In this document: positions 47,566 to 59,284 of the stretch, one piece after another
Position numbering within the stretch: position 1 is the stretch's first letter
Layout: each line of letters begins with the position of its first letter
NCBI RefSeq assembly: GCF_030272615.1
Contig: NC_081414.1
Span: forward strand, 1,071,001 to 1,135,000
Length of the DNA: 64,000 bases
Reading direction: 5' to 3'
From: Cryptomeria japonica
Taxonomy: Eukaryota; Streptophyta; Pinopsida; Cupressales; Cupressaceae
Program-made: the position numbers and the translations under genes
Notes under the pieces: model-generated
Told to the model about the DNA's origin: nothing
The model's database searches: none
The model's input: only the letters and a program-made list of their open reading frames with translations

Positions 47566-49516
47566 ATGAAATGATAGGATTTTGAACTTTGATGTAGAGG
47601 AGCAAATTGTTTCATGTTGTTGATGTAAGTTTGATTTTTGATAGCTTTGATTTGATGGGGAAACTGATATTGGATATGTTTTGTTTGTTGACAGGAGCGA
47701 TTGGGCGTGGTACAGTCGAGGGAGAGATTCCCTAGACCGTGGACATTGATACCGCGGTTGTTGCAGGCAGATTTGGATATTATTGAGAGATGTGCATTGA
47801 CTTCTCTCCTGGATATGCCTCGGTTCACTGTGAACCAGGGGCTTTTGACAGCTTTAGCAGAGAGGTGGCATAGCGACACCAACACCTTCCATTTTGCCAC
47901 TGGAGAGATGACAGTCACACCTGAGGACTGTTACCGGATTCTGTGCATTCCTGTGGTAGGGGCACTATTACCGTACGAGCACTCGAAGGATGGTGGCACA
48001 GAGGCACTGTGCCGGATTTTCCATGATGATACAGTCTGTGGCTACGAGATTCCATGGCAGGAGTTTCTAGATTTGGATTATGCACCGCTGCCATCTGTAC
48101 TGGCAGGATTCATTGGGGGATTCCTTTGTCCTGATCGCAGGTCAAAGGGATTCTCGGTGGGATGGGGACTGGTTTTGGAGGAGATGGTTACTCAGGGCAG
48201 GAGGTTTGCATGGGGGTCAGCGATGCTGGCTCATTTATACAGGAGTTTACATGAGGTAGTATACCTCGGTTATGGCAATTTGTCAGCTAGCGTGACTTTG
48301 TTACAGGTATGGTGATGGGAGCACATTCTAGCAGCAAGGCCACTGGCAGACAGGGACAGGCCCGTAGGTGCAACATATGCCTACGGATACAGAGGTCTAG
48401 TTGTCCACCGTAAGCTGGGCAAACTTAGAGCATTGGAGGAGGGTTTTTGATGATATTGATACGGTCACCTGGAGACCGTATACAGGCTGTGAGGTGTGGG
48501 CTGAGGATGGGCTAGAGATGCCCTTTGTATTCATGACGAGGTATCTGATTGGGAGGACCCCATTCGTGATTGAGCGGTTTGTGGTGACCCGAGTTTTGAG
48601 GCAGTTCGGGCGCAAGGAGGGTATTCCTGAGGGAGCGTGCCTTTATGCATGGTGGCAGCAGGATGTGGCCGATTGGGGGCCGACTATTGATAGTGTTGTG
48701 GCAGTGGAGGAGTTTGTGGGGTTGGCCGGGCAGATCTGGGATTATGCCCCAGAGATCTAGGATGCGGGGATGACAGACAAGTTCGCTCGATTGTTTGCTG
48801 CGCGGGCGGTGGCTAGGATCTCGGATCTGGAGGAGATGAGGCCAGCATTTGACTCAGATGAGGAGGAGGGAGATGGGGCAGATGATGGAGATGATGGGGA
48901 GGATGGAGGAGGAGGAGGTAGAGGAGCCAGAGGGAGGCGGGGAGGTATAGTGAGGAGAGGAGAGAGAGGTGTGGATCAAGCAATTAGACAGGGGAGGATA
49001 GACAGAGGGAGAGGGGGATTTGCTATCGGAGCCAGTGGAGAGGGGAGAGTGGGGGAGGTGCTAACAGTAGTGGGGGGCGATGATGAGCCTATTCAACCAG
49101 CTCAGAGGAGGAGGACGGATGCACTCCCACCTCCAGTACCAAGGACAGGCTGAGTGGGAGGGGTTCCTCCAGCACAGGTACCACTACGGGTTAGAGTTCC
49201 AGGGCATATGGAGGATGCTCAGATCCAGACCTTACATATTACTATGCAGCAGCTGCAGGCACAGATTTTGACTTATCAGCGGCAGATTGCTCAGTTGACC
49301 ACTGAGCAAGATACCGAGATAGAGCGGTGAGGACGAGCGGAGGAGGTGGTGGCGAGCATGCAGAGAGCAGCGACGGGTGGTCCCATGAGAGACACCCTGA
49401 GAGAGTTGGCACTGAGAGCCCAGGAGGCAGAGTACTATAGGCGGCATTATGAGGCTGTAGTACCCAGGGACCGGCGAGTTGAGAGCTTCACGCAGTCGAG
49501 ATCCAGCCGATCTTGA

Positions 49517-50984
49517 GCTACTGGGTCATGGTCGGAGAGCCGAGGTGTCACTGGTCCACCGAGACAGGACCCTCCTGGAGATCCAGGGGCAGGTGTATCT
49601 GGAGCCAGACCATCTCCGTCAGGAGATAGTCATACTTGAGAGACATGGTCTCTGTTGTATTTTTGGATCATTGTTATTCTTTGTATTGGACACAGTGTTT
49701 GGACACATTTTGTAGATTTTGATCATTTTTGAGATATATATACGGCACCATGTTTGATCATGTGATGTGTTGATATGGATGCATTTATTTTATGTGATGA
49801 TGTAATGCTTAAATATATGATGTAATGTATGATGCAGGATGTATGCTATTTATATGCTGTGAGATGTATCTTGAAAATGAGATGTATGTTTTAATATGTT
49901 GCTAAATGTATCATGATATGTAAATGATGTTAAAATGATATGCAAACATGTTTAAATGATATGCAACTAATTGTAAAATGATATGCAACTAATTGTTTTT
50001 GGAGCATCCCTCATTCTGTATTTGCCATCCGATAGAACCATATGTTTGCTTTCTTTGTAGGTTTCATCATTGAGCATTGATTTATTTAGGATATGTTGAA
50101 AATTCATACAAGCATAATGGTATAATTGAACCATAATGACTTGAGAAAAATTTACATGATATTTGATTTTGCAAGATAGCACAAGCATCAAGGTATAATT
50201 GAACCAGGATGACCAGAGTGCGTATTGCGTAAACATACAAGATTAGATCATTTGTATGCATGAAGTGTAATCAGGCCTTCAGTGATATTCGATGTATCAC
50301 GTCCCGAGGCAAACATTCACACAGTATAAGTGATCGCCTCCCAGACAGAAGACTAAGAAAATATTGGAAATTCCTCTTGACCTCTAGCTGTGAAGCATTT
50401 AGTGAGACAAGGAAGAGAATCCAATAATTCAAAAAGTTCAAAATGCAAAACTAGTCAATACTTTATGCAAGAATGCAACATCTAGTACTTCAGAAAATCA
50501 TCCATCCTTCGTATTTGTGTGAATTGTTTTTGTTTTTGTTTTTGCGATGAAGCGTCGTTTTTGTTTGTTGAATGTCGTGCTTCTGAGTTTTTGCAATAGT
50601 TGTGATATCTTGAATGTTTGCAAGTGTTTGAACAAGTTAATGCCCCTAGCTGAGTGTGCCTCCGGATATGATCATGTACAGTGATTTCCAAGCCATGGTG
50701 GATTGCGGTAAGAGAATAGATATAGATGGATAACCCAGGATAGTGACTACGTTAAGTATATCCTGAATGAATATATGCTAAGTGTCGAGCAATGGCCGAT
50801 AGTGTTTTGATGGATAAAATGGCATGGAGATAGATAGAGAAGCCATTCTTTCACAAAGGCGCCTGTTTACCAGGTTTTCACCATTTGTTTTTATTGTACT
50901 TTGTGTTTTTTTGTTTTTTTTTGCTTTTTTTGGATTTTTGATTTTTTTTGTTTGTTTTTGGCTTTTTCCGTGCATTAGACTACT
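49517..50984. other. T4 region between converging genes
   Basis: No gene is seen. 49740-50000 is ATG/TGA-rich low complexity. 50200-50980 resembles the T2/T3 3' region, with T-rich DNA next to the polyprotein end. Confidence 0.5.
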
Positions 50985-52409
50985 TTAAGTATAATACTTC
51001 TTTAGATGAATGCTTTTAGTTGGTTCGTCGAGCACATCTCTGTCTAAAGTTGTTAGCTGATAAGCACCTGATCCATAGACTAATATGATAACATAGGGAC
51101 CCAACCAGTTAGGTTCAAATTTCCCTTTCTTTTCTCTATCTTGTTGATTTCTTGGATTTTCTTTGAGGACTAGGTCACCAACCTTGAAGTTGCGGGGAAT
51201 GACCTTGTGATTGTAGCTCCTGCACATGCATTGCTGGTATGCTTTGAGATGAGTATAAGCATGTTGGCGTCTTTCATCTAATAGCTCAAGTTCTTGCAGT
51301 CGGTTAACTCGATACTCTTCATCTGGGATTAAGCCTTTCAAAGAAACTCTGAGAGATGGAATTTCTACCTTCAGGGGTAAAATTGCTTCTGATCCATATA
51401 CCAATGAGTATGGTGTTGCTCCTGTAGGTGTGCGGATGCTGGTTCTGTATGCCCAAAGAGCTGGATTGAGTTGTACGTACCAATCTTTGCCTGCATCATT
51501 CACCGTTTTCTTGAGGATTTTCAGTATTGTTTTGTTAGATGCTTCCGCTTGACCATTGCCCTGTGGGTAATATGGTGTAGAGAACCTATGTTGGATTCTG
51601 AACTTTTCACATAGTTCTCGGACATCTTGATTCTTGAAGGGCCGTCCATTATCTATGATGATTGAACTTGGAATACCATATCTGTAGATCAGATAATTAA
51701 GAATAAAAGAGGCAATTTGTTTCCCGGTTACTGTGGTCATGGGAACTGCTTCTATCCATTTGGTAAAGTACTATGTTGCAGTTATAATGAACTTGTGTCC
51801 ATTTGAAGATGAAGGATGAATTTTGCCAACTAAGTCTAGTCCCCACTGACAAAAGGGCTAGGAAGTGGTAAATGGTTGTAGTTCTTGTGCTGGTGCATGT
51901 ATCAGATTACCATGGATTTGGCATTTAGGACATTTCTTGGCGAAGTGATAAGAATCTTTCTCCATTGTAGGCCAGTAGTATCCCATCCTTAGAAGCTTTT
52001 TAGCAAGAGTAGTAGCACTTGAATGTGTGCCGCAAATACCTTTGTGAAGCTCGTGTAAAGCAGAATCGAAATCATTACGATCAAGGCAACGAAGAAGAGT
52101 ACCATCGAGACCTTGACAATACAAAGTATCAGCGGTAAGGGTGTAACGGGCAGCTTGTCGGATAAAGTTACGTTTTTGGTTACGGGATTGGTCAATGGGT
52201 AAGATATTGTGTTTGAGGTAGTCGTAGATGGGTCCATATAACGGAGAATCTAAACCAGTCAAGGCATAGATAACCTGGGATTCAGAATGGTCATAGGCGG
52301 GGGAGAACAGTTGCTCTACCAGGAACTCATAACGGCTCTGTTGCTTTGGAATTTGTAGTAATGAAGCGATAGTAGCCATTGCATCGGCTGCTTTGTTGTT
52401 CAACCTTGG
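50985..52409 (-). pseudogene. T4 integrase
   Basis: The zinc-binding HHCC region is near 52060-51920 (HELHKGICGTH, then CPKCQIHG). The catalytic D-D-35-E residues are in WGLDLVGK near 51815, IIIDNGRPF near 51655 and NGQAEASNK near 51545, with 35 residues between the second D and the E. The C-terminal tail with FKVGDLVLKENPRNQQD and KFEPNWLGPYV matches T2 and T3. There is no chromodomain. Stops lie near 51857 and 51775. Confidence 0.92.
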
Positions 52410-52849
52410 TATTTGCTTGAAGGTGATGTGTACAAAATACTATTTGAAGTCATCCACCATTCGCTTGTAGGGTAGTAGCTTGTCATCCTTTGTCTGATAG
52501 TCATTGTTGATTTGATGGACGACCAGTTGTGAGTCTCCATAGACTTTTAACTCTATGATTTTCCATTCGACGACCATTTTGATGCCTATAACCAATGCCT
52601 CATATTTAGCCACATTATTTGTGCATGGAAACATGAGCCTATATGATCTTGGTATAGTGTGTCCTTCAGGAGTGATGAATAGAATGCCAACCCCTGAACC
52701 ATGTTGTGTATAGGATCCATCAAAGTATAGGGTCCATTGTTTAGTAGAAAGAGTAAGAACATCCCTGTCTGGAAATTCAATCTCCATGGTGTGTTTTCCT
52801 GGTAATGGTGCTTCAGCCAGTTGATCTGCAATTGCTTGTCCTTTGATGG
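52410..52849 (-). pseudogene. T4 second (archaeal-type) RNase H
   Basis: The motifs WTLYFDGSYTQHGSGVGI near 52735-52685, VAKYEALVIG near 52610 and KVYGDSQLVVHQ near 52540 give the Asp/Glu/Asp pattern. A second RNase H in this position is a known mark of Tat-lineage elements. A TAG lies near 52439. Confidence 0.85.
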
Positions 52850-53990
52850 CTCATCTTTCTGTGTATTGGATGTCAAATTCACTGAGAATCATGACCCATT
52901 TAGCCAATCGGCCTGTAAGAGCTGCCTTGCTGAGTAGATATTTGAGAGGATCAATTTTTGCAACTAACTTGATGGTGTGTGCTAGCATATAATGTCGAAA
53001 CTTTTGAGATGCGAAGACAACTGTTAGGCAAGCCTTTTCAATGAATGTATAGTTGAGTTCATAGCCATTCAATGTTCTACTGATGTAATATATGGCACGT
53101 TCCTTCCCTTGTTGATCTTCCTGTGCCAATAGTGCCCCTAGTGATATATCTGTTGTTGAGATATATAGAATAAGAGGCTTTCCTGCGACTGGTGGTACCA
53201 GAATTGGTGGATTCATCAGGTACTGTTTGATTTGGTAAAAAGATTCTACACACTTAGCCTCCCATTTGAATGGTACATTTTTGTGTAACAAATGGTTAAA
53301 TGGTAGACTTTTATCTGCTAGCTGAGCGATGAATCATCTGATTGATTGAAGTCAGCCTTGTAGAGATCTGAGTTGACTGATATTCTTTGGTGGTGGCATG
53401 TCCATAATGGCTTGTACCTTTGCTGGATCTACTTCAATACCTTTAGCTGAGACAATGTAACCTAGTAACTTGCCTGATGTAACCCTGAAGACACACTTCT
53501 TAGGGTTAAGCTTGACTTGGAATTTCTCCAATCGATGAAAATTTTTTGCTAGGATGCCAAGATGTTCAGCTCTAGTGAAGGATTTGGCTAGTAAATCATC
53601 CACATAGTCTTCCATAAATGTGTGCATCATGTCATGGAATATTGTGGTCATTGCTCTTTGATAAGTGGCCCCTACATTCTTTAAGCCAAAAGGCATAACA
53701 TTCCAGCAGTACGTTCCCCAAGGACAGGTGAATGCTGTTTTATCTTGATCTTCAGGAGCTATTTTGATTTGATTATAGCCTGAGAAACCGTCCATTAATG
53801 AGAGCATTGCATGGCCAGGTGTGAGATCTACAATTATGTCGATACTTGGCAGAGGAAAGTCATCCTTTGGGCAAGCTTTGTTGACGTCTCTGAAGTCAGT
53901 GCAGATTCTGATACTACCATCTGGTTTTGATACTGGAACAATGTTGGAAATCCACTCTGCATATTCAATGGGTCAAATGAATCCGACGTC
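52850..53990 (-). pseudogene. T4 reverse transcriptase with linked RNase H
   Basis: The RT palm motifs are SLMDGFSGYNQI near 53800, MPFGLKNVGATYQRAM near 53690-53645 and catalytic YVDD at about 53606-53595. KKCVFRVTSGKLLGYIVS follows. The RNase H has DISLGALLAQEDQQG near 53140 and ends by 52850. Stops lie near 53990, 53350, 53335 and 52850. RT copies the element RNA into DNA in the particle. Confidence 0.92.
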
Positions 53991-55757
53991 TAATAGTTTC
54001 TTTAGTTCAGTTTTGACCATGAGTTCCACCTGTGGATTCATCTTTCGTAGCTTTTGCTTGACTGGTTTAACTCCTGAAGAGATGGATAAGTGATGCATAA
54101 TTAAGTGTGGATCTACTCCAGGCATATCAGCATATGACCAAGCAAAGTTGATTTGCTGTCCTTTAAAGAAGATGATGAATGCCCATCTTTCTTCCTCTGT
54201 TAGAGATTCTACAAGGTGTATGTTTCTGGCTGCTTCTGTGGTACCAATGTTGATTGATTGAGTGGGCTCAATCAAAATGGGTGATCGCTCATGAAAGTGC
54301 TCAGGAAGAGTGTCAAGTCTCCCATTGTTAGGTTCCTTAAAAAGGTTTTCACCCTCTGATGCGTCCTTTATTTTTACTTTTTTATGATCTAGAGCTGCCA
54401 TTGATTGGTTTTCAGTATCAGATTCTTTATTTGTTGTATTTTTGCGATTGAGAGACTTGGCACTCCCTAATTGACAGATATCGTTATTTTGTTCACTGGT
54501 AGAGCCTGTCTCGGGATTTACTACACATAGGTAATGGATAATAGATGCATCATTTGGGAAAATTGGTATATCATGGATTTCAGGTTCGTCCCAGTTGATG
54601 AGGTCAGGAAAGACAAGTGGTAAGGAATCATTGGGTGGATCAAGCTCTGCTATTGTAAGTATTAGGATAGAGTGTTCATCATGATGAGTCTTGGTTTTAA
54701 AGAAATTTAGGATTTCGTCGAGGTCCTCGATGGTATCATCTTCCACATAGACTTATTCATAATGTTTCTGTTCGCTTTCCTAGGCATCATAGATATTTTG
54801 TGGTCCAAATTCAAGAGGTCTATCTTCTGCATTATGTTCTTCTTGAGAAAGGGATATAGAATTAGTATCATCCAGGATATCGGTAGTAGCATTGGAGTAG
54901 GTACCCCATTCATATTCATTGGAATCTGTCTCATAGGCATCATCCCAGATTCTATCTGTGCTGTAAACAGGTGTGTTGTATGGTGAAAACAAATCTTTGA
55001 TGATTGATACCATTTTGATGGTTTTTGTTGATTCTGTATCAGATCCATCTTCTACTTGCTGGATTTGTTCATAGACTGTGCTCCCTCGGGGAGGAATAAC
55101 GATATCTGGAGATGACATGATTTGTTCTTGAGATATTGGTGTTTGAATATGAGCTACTGCTGCAGATAGGGCCTTCTTATGACTTAGAAGCTTTTCCTGA
55201 TGTAACTTCTGATCTTGACGTTCCCATGCCTTGCGGATTGTTTCTGTTGATTCAAAAAGTGCTTCCTGCCAGGATTCTTCTTTGTACTTCTTCTTTTCCT
55301 TCCATTGAGGTTTTGTAGCTGTGTGTGGCGGTCGTTTCAATAGGAACGTGAGTTTAGAACCCAATCCTGCTTTGTTTCTACTAGGTTGTGAAGGAAGATC
55401 TATGGGTTCAGTGACTCCTTCTTTGCGTTTCCCAATAGGTCCTTTACCGCCATAGCCCATTTGCTTCATGATTAAGTAACCTTTTCCATATAGGTGTGTT
55501 GGTAGAACAATGTCCAGAGTGGCTGCTCTATGATCTTCTTCCTCATCTTTGTATAACCAGCTAAGAACGTCCTTGTCTTCTGATTCATGTGCTAGAGTAC
55601 CCAATTGGATGAAGGTACCATCAAATTTAGTGATGGGCTGAGTAGCCAGATGTGTTGATGTAGTAGGCAAGCCATGAGATCTAGGTGATGTTGATAATTT
55701 AGCCAAACATAAAGGCTCCAAAGAGTATTCTCCCATGCCTTGGTCTTTGATTTGCAT
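53991..55757 (-). pseudogene. T4 G-patch-like segment and acidic linker
   Basis: Near 55470-55370 the string MKQMGYGGKGPIGK, followed after a gap by KAGLGSK, fits the glycine spacing of a G-patch (a short RNA-binding or helicase-activating motif). A Lys/Glu-rich helix and a long acidic, Ser/Thr-rich linker with stops near 54780 and 54750 follow. This leads into the RT N-terminus (LSISSGVKPVKQKLRKMNP) near 54060. The linker has no recognised fold. Confidence 0.65.
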
Positions 55758-56549
55758 TTTCTATTTGAAGTCTCCCCACAAGGAGTTGGATTTTGCTGTG
55801 TGTGGATCTGATGTTGAAGATTGCTGCTTTTCTCTATTATGAGGAACCAAACTATCTTGGGCTGCCCCCATTGCGTTGCAATGTTGAAATGGATTGTGAT
55901 CAGCTGATATGGAGATTTCTTGTCCATCATAAAGGAACTTGACACACTGATGATATGTAGAAGGTACTGCTTGCATTTCATGTATCCAAGGTCGTCCTAA
56001 CAAGATATTGTAGGTTAGATCTATGTCTAAGACTTGACATATAGTATCCTTTTGTATTGGTCCTACTTGAATAGGCAATATCACTGTGCCCTTAGAGGAC
56101 CTTTCCTCATCATCATATGCTTTGATGGTGATCTTTTTACAGGGATCAATAGATTCTTCTGAGAAGCCTAATGCACGGATAAGCTTTAAAGTACTTATAT
56201 TAAGTTCGGCTCCTCCATCTATTAAGACTCTTTTCACTCGGTGTTTGCAAACAATAACTTCAATATGGAGAGGAGTATTATGCGGATGACTCAAGGAAGT
56301 ATTGTCATGCTCTGTGAAGGTGAGGTTATGAGGTCCTGTCATATGGGCGACCATGGCTTGAAATCTGTCTGTATCCAAATTTTGAGGTACATTGGTTTCC
56401 AATAGCGCTTGCTCTAATATGTCTTTGTGCTTTGGTGATAGTTTCAGCAATTCTAGTATAGATATCTGCGCTGGAGTTTTACGTAGTTGGCTAACCAAGT
56501 CATATTGGATTTTTGGTATGGTAGTTGTAGGTGTAGTATGTCCTTTCAA
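55758..56549 (-). pseudogene. T4 aspartic protease block
   Basis: The active-site string VLIDGGAELN is near 56230-56200 and the C-terminal flap-side string NILLGRPWIHEM near 56010-55975. It is open for 262 codons. The stop at its end (TAG) falls at the same alignment position as a TAA in T3, where T2 has GAA. Confidence 0.88.
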
Positions 56550-56558
56550 GACATATTT

Positions 56559-58382
56559 CTAAGTTCGGGTTGTTACATTGACAGATTCATGATCATGTCG
56601 ATCTCGAATGGTGATGACATTGACCTGATGATCTTCAGCTGATATGTGGTTGATGGTGTTGTTGTAGATGTGATTAATACGAGCTCCGCGTGTATCATCT
56701 GAAGTTGATGCTCTATCTTTGTTGTAATTTGGGAGAGGATTTTTGAAGGCTCCGTGATCAATATTTGTTTTGAGACCATCCATCGTTAAGTCACCTCGAT
56801 CAATCATGTCCTGTACTATGTGTTTCAATCTCATGCACTCGTTTTTTCTATGACCCCTATTGCAATGGAAATCACAATAGTGTGAATCATTCCACCAAGG
56901 TGGTTTGATTGGGGGCTCATAGTTGTTGATTGGAGGTAAAGAAAGAATCTTGTTTGCCAAAAGTTCTCTGAATGCGGATTCTAGTGATTGTCCCAGTGGT
57001 GTGAAGATATGCTTTTGGAAATTGTTCGTGTTGTTGCGTGAATTGTTGTTAGGTCCTGGATTCGTGTTTTTGCTTTGAGTATCGTTAGTGTTGTTTGTGT
57101 TGAGTTGTCCTTGATCGTTGGCTGGTGCATATGTGTTAGCACTGGGAGTAGCATTTTTAGGATTTTTCGTATTTTGAGGATTTCCAAATAATGCAAGCAC
57201 TGGTTGCTTAGATTTGGGATCATATGATTCATTGTTGCCTTCGTTTTTGTTTCGAGTCCAAAATCAAGATTTGTCAAGGTTGGTGTTGTTTTGGTTATTG
57301 TAGTTTGATGAGTTTGTTCCTTCCTTGTAGAATTTGAGTGTTCCCTTTTTGACACATGCTTCCTCTACTTGAATGTCATTTTCAATCAATTTAGCGAAAG
57401 ATGGTATGCATTGAAGCTTTAGTCTGTAACTCATTTCGCCATTTAAGTTATCGATGAAGATTTCCATTTTCTCCTTTTTAGGAATATCTCGAGGATACCT
57501 GGAGACCATGCATCGCCAACGTTGAAGGAACACCATGAATGTTTCGTTATTCTTTTGTTTGGTGTTGCAAACATCTAGCATGGTTATGGCATGTTGGATG
57601 TTGTAGCAATAGTGGGTTATGAATTTGTTAACCAACTCATCAAATGATCTGACAGGTGGCGAAATTTTGGATAACCATTCCATGGTTTGCCCTCCTAAGC
57701 TTCTGGGGAATAACCTCATCAAATAGGTGTCATCATGAGCGAATTCAAGGCTCAGTGTACAAAATTCCTGAACATGATCTCGGGGATCACTTTTCCCATC
57801 ATATTTATCAAATTTGGGAATGTCTGAGTTTGGAGGAAAAGGCACCATGTTCAATCTTCTGTCAAATGGATAAGGACAAATTTCATTTAAAGAGTGTCGT
57901 ACTGTTGTCCCTTGTTGCATATCTTGTATTTGCCTTTGCAACATTTGCATTTGTTGAGTAAGAGCAATCAAAGGCGCATTATCTTGTCAAGGGAAGAGTT
58001 CTTCTCTCGTATTTGTTCTTAGTTGAAGAGGTGTGGTAAACGGTATGTTTTGTTCTGGAGTTTCGAGCTCAGGTATACGCATTTCTGGTATGCGTTGTTC
58101 TGGAATATTTTGTTCAGGTATGTGAGTTTCTTCTTCTCTTTGTTGTTCTTGATATGTATATTGTTGAGACCCAGTTTGAAAAATGTTTGCGTCGAAATCT
58201 TCAGGAAGTTTAACGCCTTTACTTGTAAGCATGAGTAGATACTTTTCTTTGTCATTTTCCATGAGATTTTCTACAAGCTTTTGGAATGAAGGGTTTTCCT
58301 AACATTCCCGAAGAAGTGCTTCAATAATTTCAGTTTCTTCTACGGGTGGAACTTCAAAAGGATTTGATAATCTGCGATTCAT
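56559..58382 (-). pseudogene. gag: T4 gag block
   Basis: The N-terminal region contains proline-rich repeats of the type IPEQ/IPEMRIPE (58150-58050) before TGA near 57985. The capsid-like core is at 57900-57400 (EICPYPFDRRLNMVPFP, matching T2 and T3). An Asn/Thr-rich stretch precedes a zinc-binding-like segment, WWNDSHYCDFHCNRGHRKNEC, near 56900-56830. Further stops lie near 58300, 57263 and 56558. Confidence 0.85.
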
Positions 58383-59284
58383 ACTTGATTTTGCGTGTGT
58401 CTCGCTTTGTTTGTCTCATTGAGAGCGAGTGACAGGGATTTTAGTAGAAACTTTCAGTGATGAAAGGAACAAAATCCTCTTCGATGTGTTGCTCGGGCGT
58501 TGGTGGTTCTGGTTGAGATGTGTTATATGTGATGCACTCGTCGGGTAAGAATGTTGGATTGATTTTTCCACCGTGGTTTATGGTTTGATTAAAAGCAGAC
58601 TTTTGACAGTATGCTCTTGTCTTCAAGGGTTCTTTGTCAAATTCGCTAGATTTGTTTTGGATATACTTTTTGACGTGATGAAGGAATACCCGATGAGATT
58701 TGAAGAGTTGACGATTGATATATAAAAACTTATTTCTCTTGATGAATTTGGAAAAACTAGGTTGTTATTTCTTCAACGTGATGTTACGATAAAGGTTCTT
58801 TCTTCTCAGAATAAGGGGATTAGTCATGCATGAGTGATCAATGGTTTCCTTTGATTTGTTTGGATTCAGTTGATTCTTGTTTGAAAATTTTCAAATCTTA
58901 CTTTATCAGAGTGAAGGTTTAGATGCCCCTTCACGACAAAGCGTGTCAAATGATATGGATAAAAGCTTCTCGATCTGGAAACTGGATTTGACAATTTGAG
59001 AATTTTAAACAGGTGTTTTGAGATAAAAATCCGTAAGTGGTAAAGGATTTTGTTGATACTGATGATGAAATCTTTCCGAATTATGATAGGAGAGACGTCC
59101 TCTATTGTATGATTCGTTTGGGATTCTCACAACTTTGTTTGACACAAATTTAGCTTGAGAAAAGTTTTAATGGTTTGTTTTTGTCACTTTGTTTTGATAA
59201 AAACTGATGTTTGACGAAAAAGGCTTGTAAAAATGTTTTTGAAATTTCAAAATTCTTTTGGTTTTGACTCTCTGTTTTTTTATT

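Larger units (their letters stand above)
46655..49516 (+). pseudogene. T4 antisense plant-mobile-domain gene, two exons
   Basis: Exon 1 is 46655-46729 (25 codons starting MPIPYHRHRF) with a good donor, CA/GTAAGT. The 965-bp intron ends TTGTTGACAG at 47694. Exon 2 is in phase and holds the PMD core (LLTALAERWHSDTNTFHF, GEMTVTPEDCYRILCI, then GGFLCPDRRSKG). TGA at 48316 and a one-base shift near 48400-48425 break it. The next block, 48401-48760, has LEHWRRVFDDIDTVTWRPY. An acidic/Gly-Arg tail (48840-49060) and a Gln/Leu coiled coil (49200-49330) end at TGA 49514. Stops at 48758, 49151 and 49328 fit C-to-T changes. PMD is PF10536. The full product would be about 630 residues and probably nuclear. 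It converges on gag-pol. Confidence 0.85.
50985..58382 (-). pseudogene. T4 gag-pol polyprotein, one frame of 2,466 codons with about 14 stops
   Basis: Every domain block from ATG 58382 to the stop at 50985 lies in one reading frame, so no frameshift has occurred and none is needed between gag and pol. The interruptions are about 14 single nonsense codons, all compatible with a transition in CAG, CAA, CGA or TGG. Domain order is gag, zinc-binding-like region, protease, G-patch-like segment, acidic linker, RT, RT-linked RNase H, second RNase H and integrase. The blocks are listed separately. As it stands it would give only fragments. Confidence 0.9.

Noticed and set aside
46574-49516. T4 PMD frame as a single-copy host gene
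   Set aside because: The same gene in the same place and orientation in T2 and T3, inside well-defined LTRs, shows it belongs to the elements.
50985-52409. Chromodomain at the integrase end
   Set aside because: The C-terminus ends soon after KFEPNWLGPYV with no aromatic-cage pattern, and the element has a second RNase H, which fits Tat and not chromoviruses.
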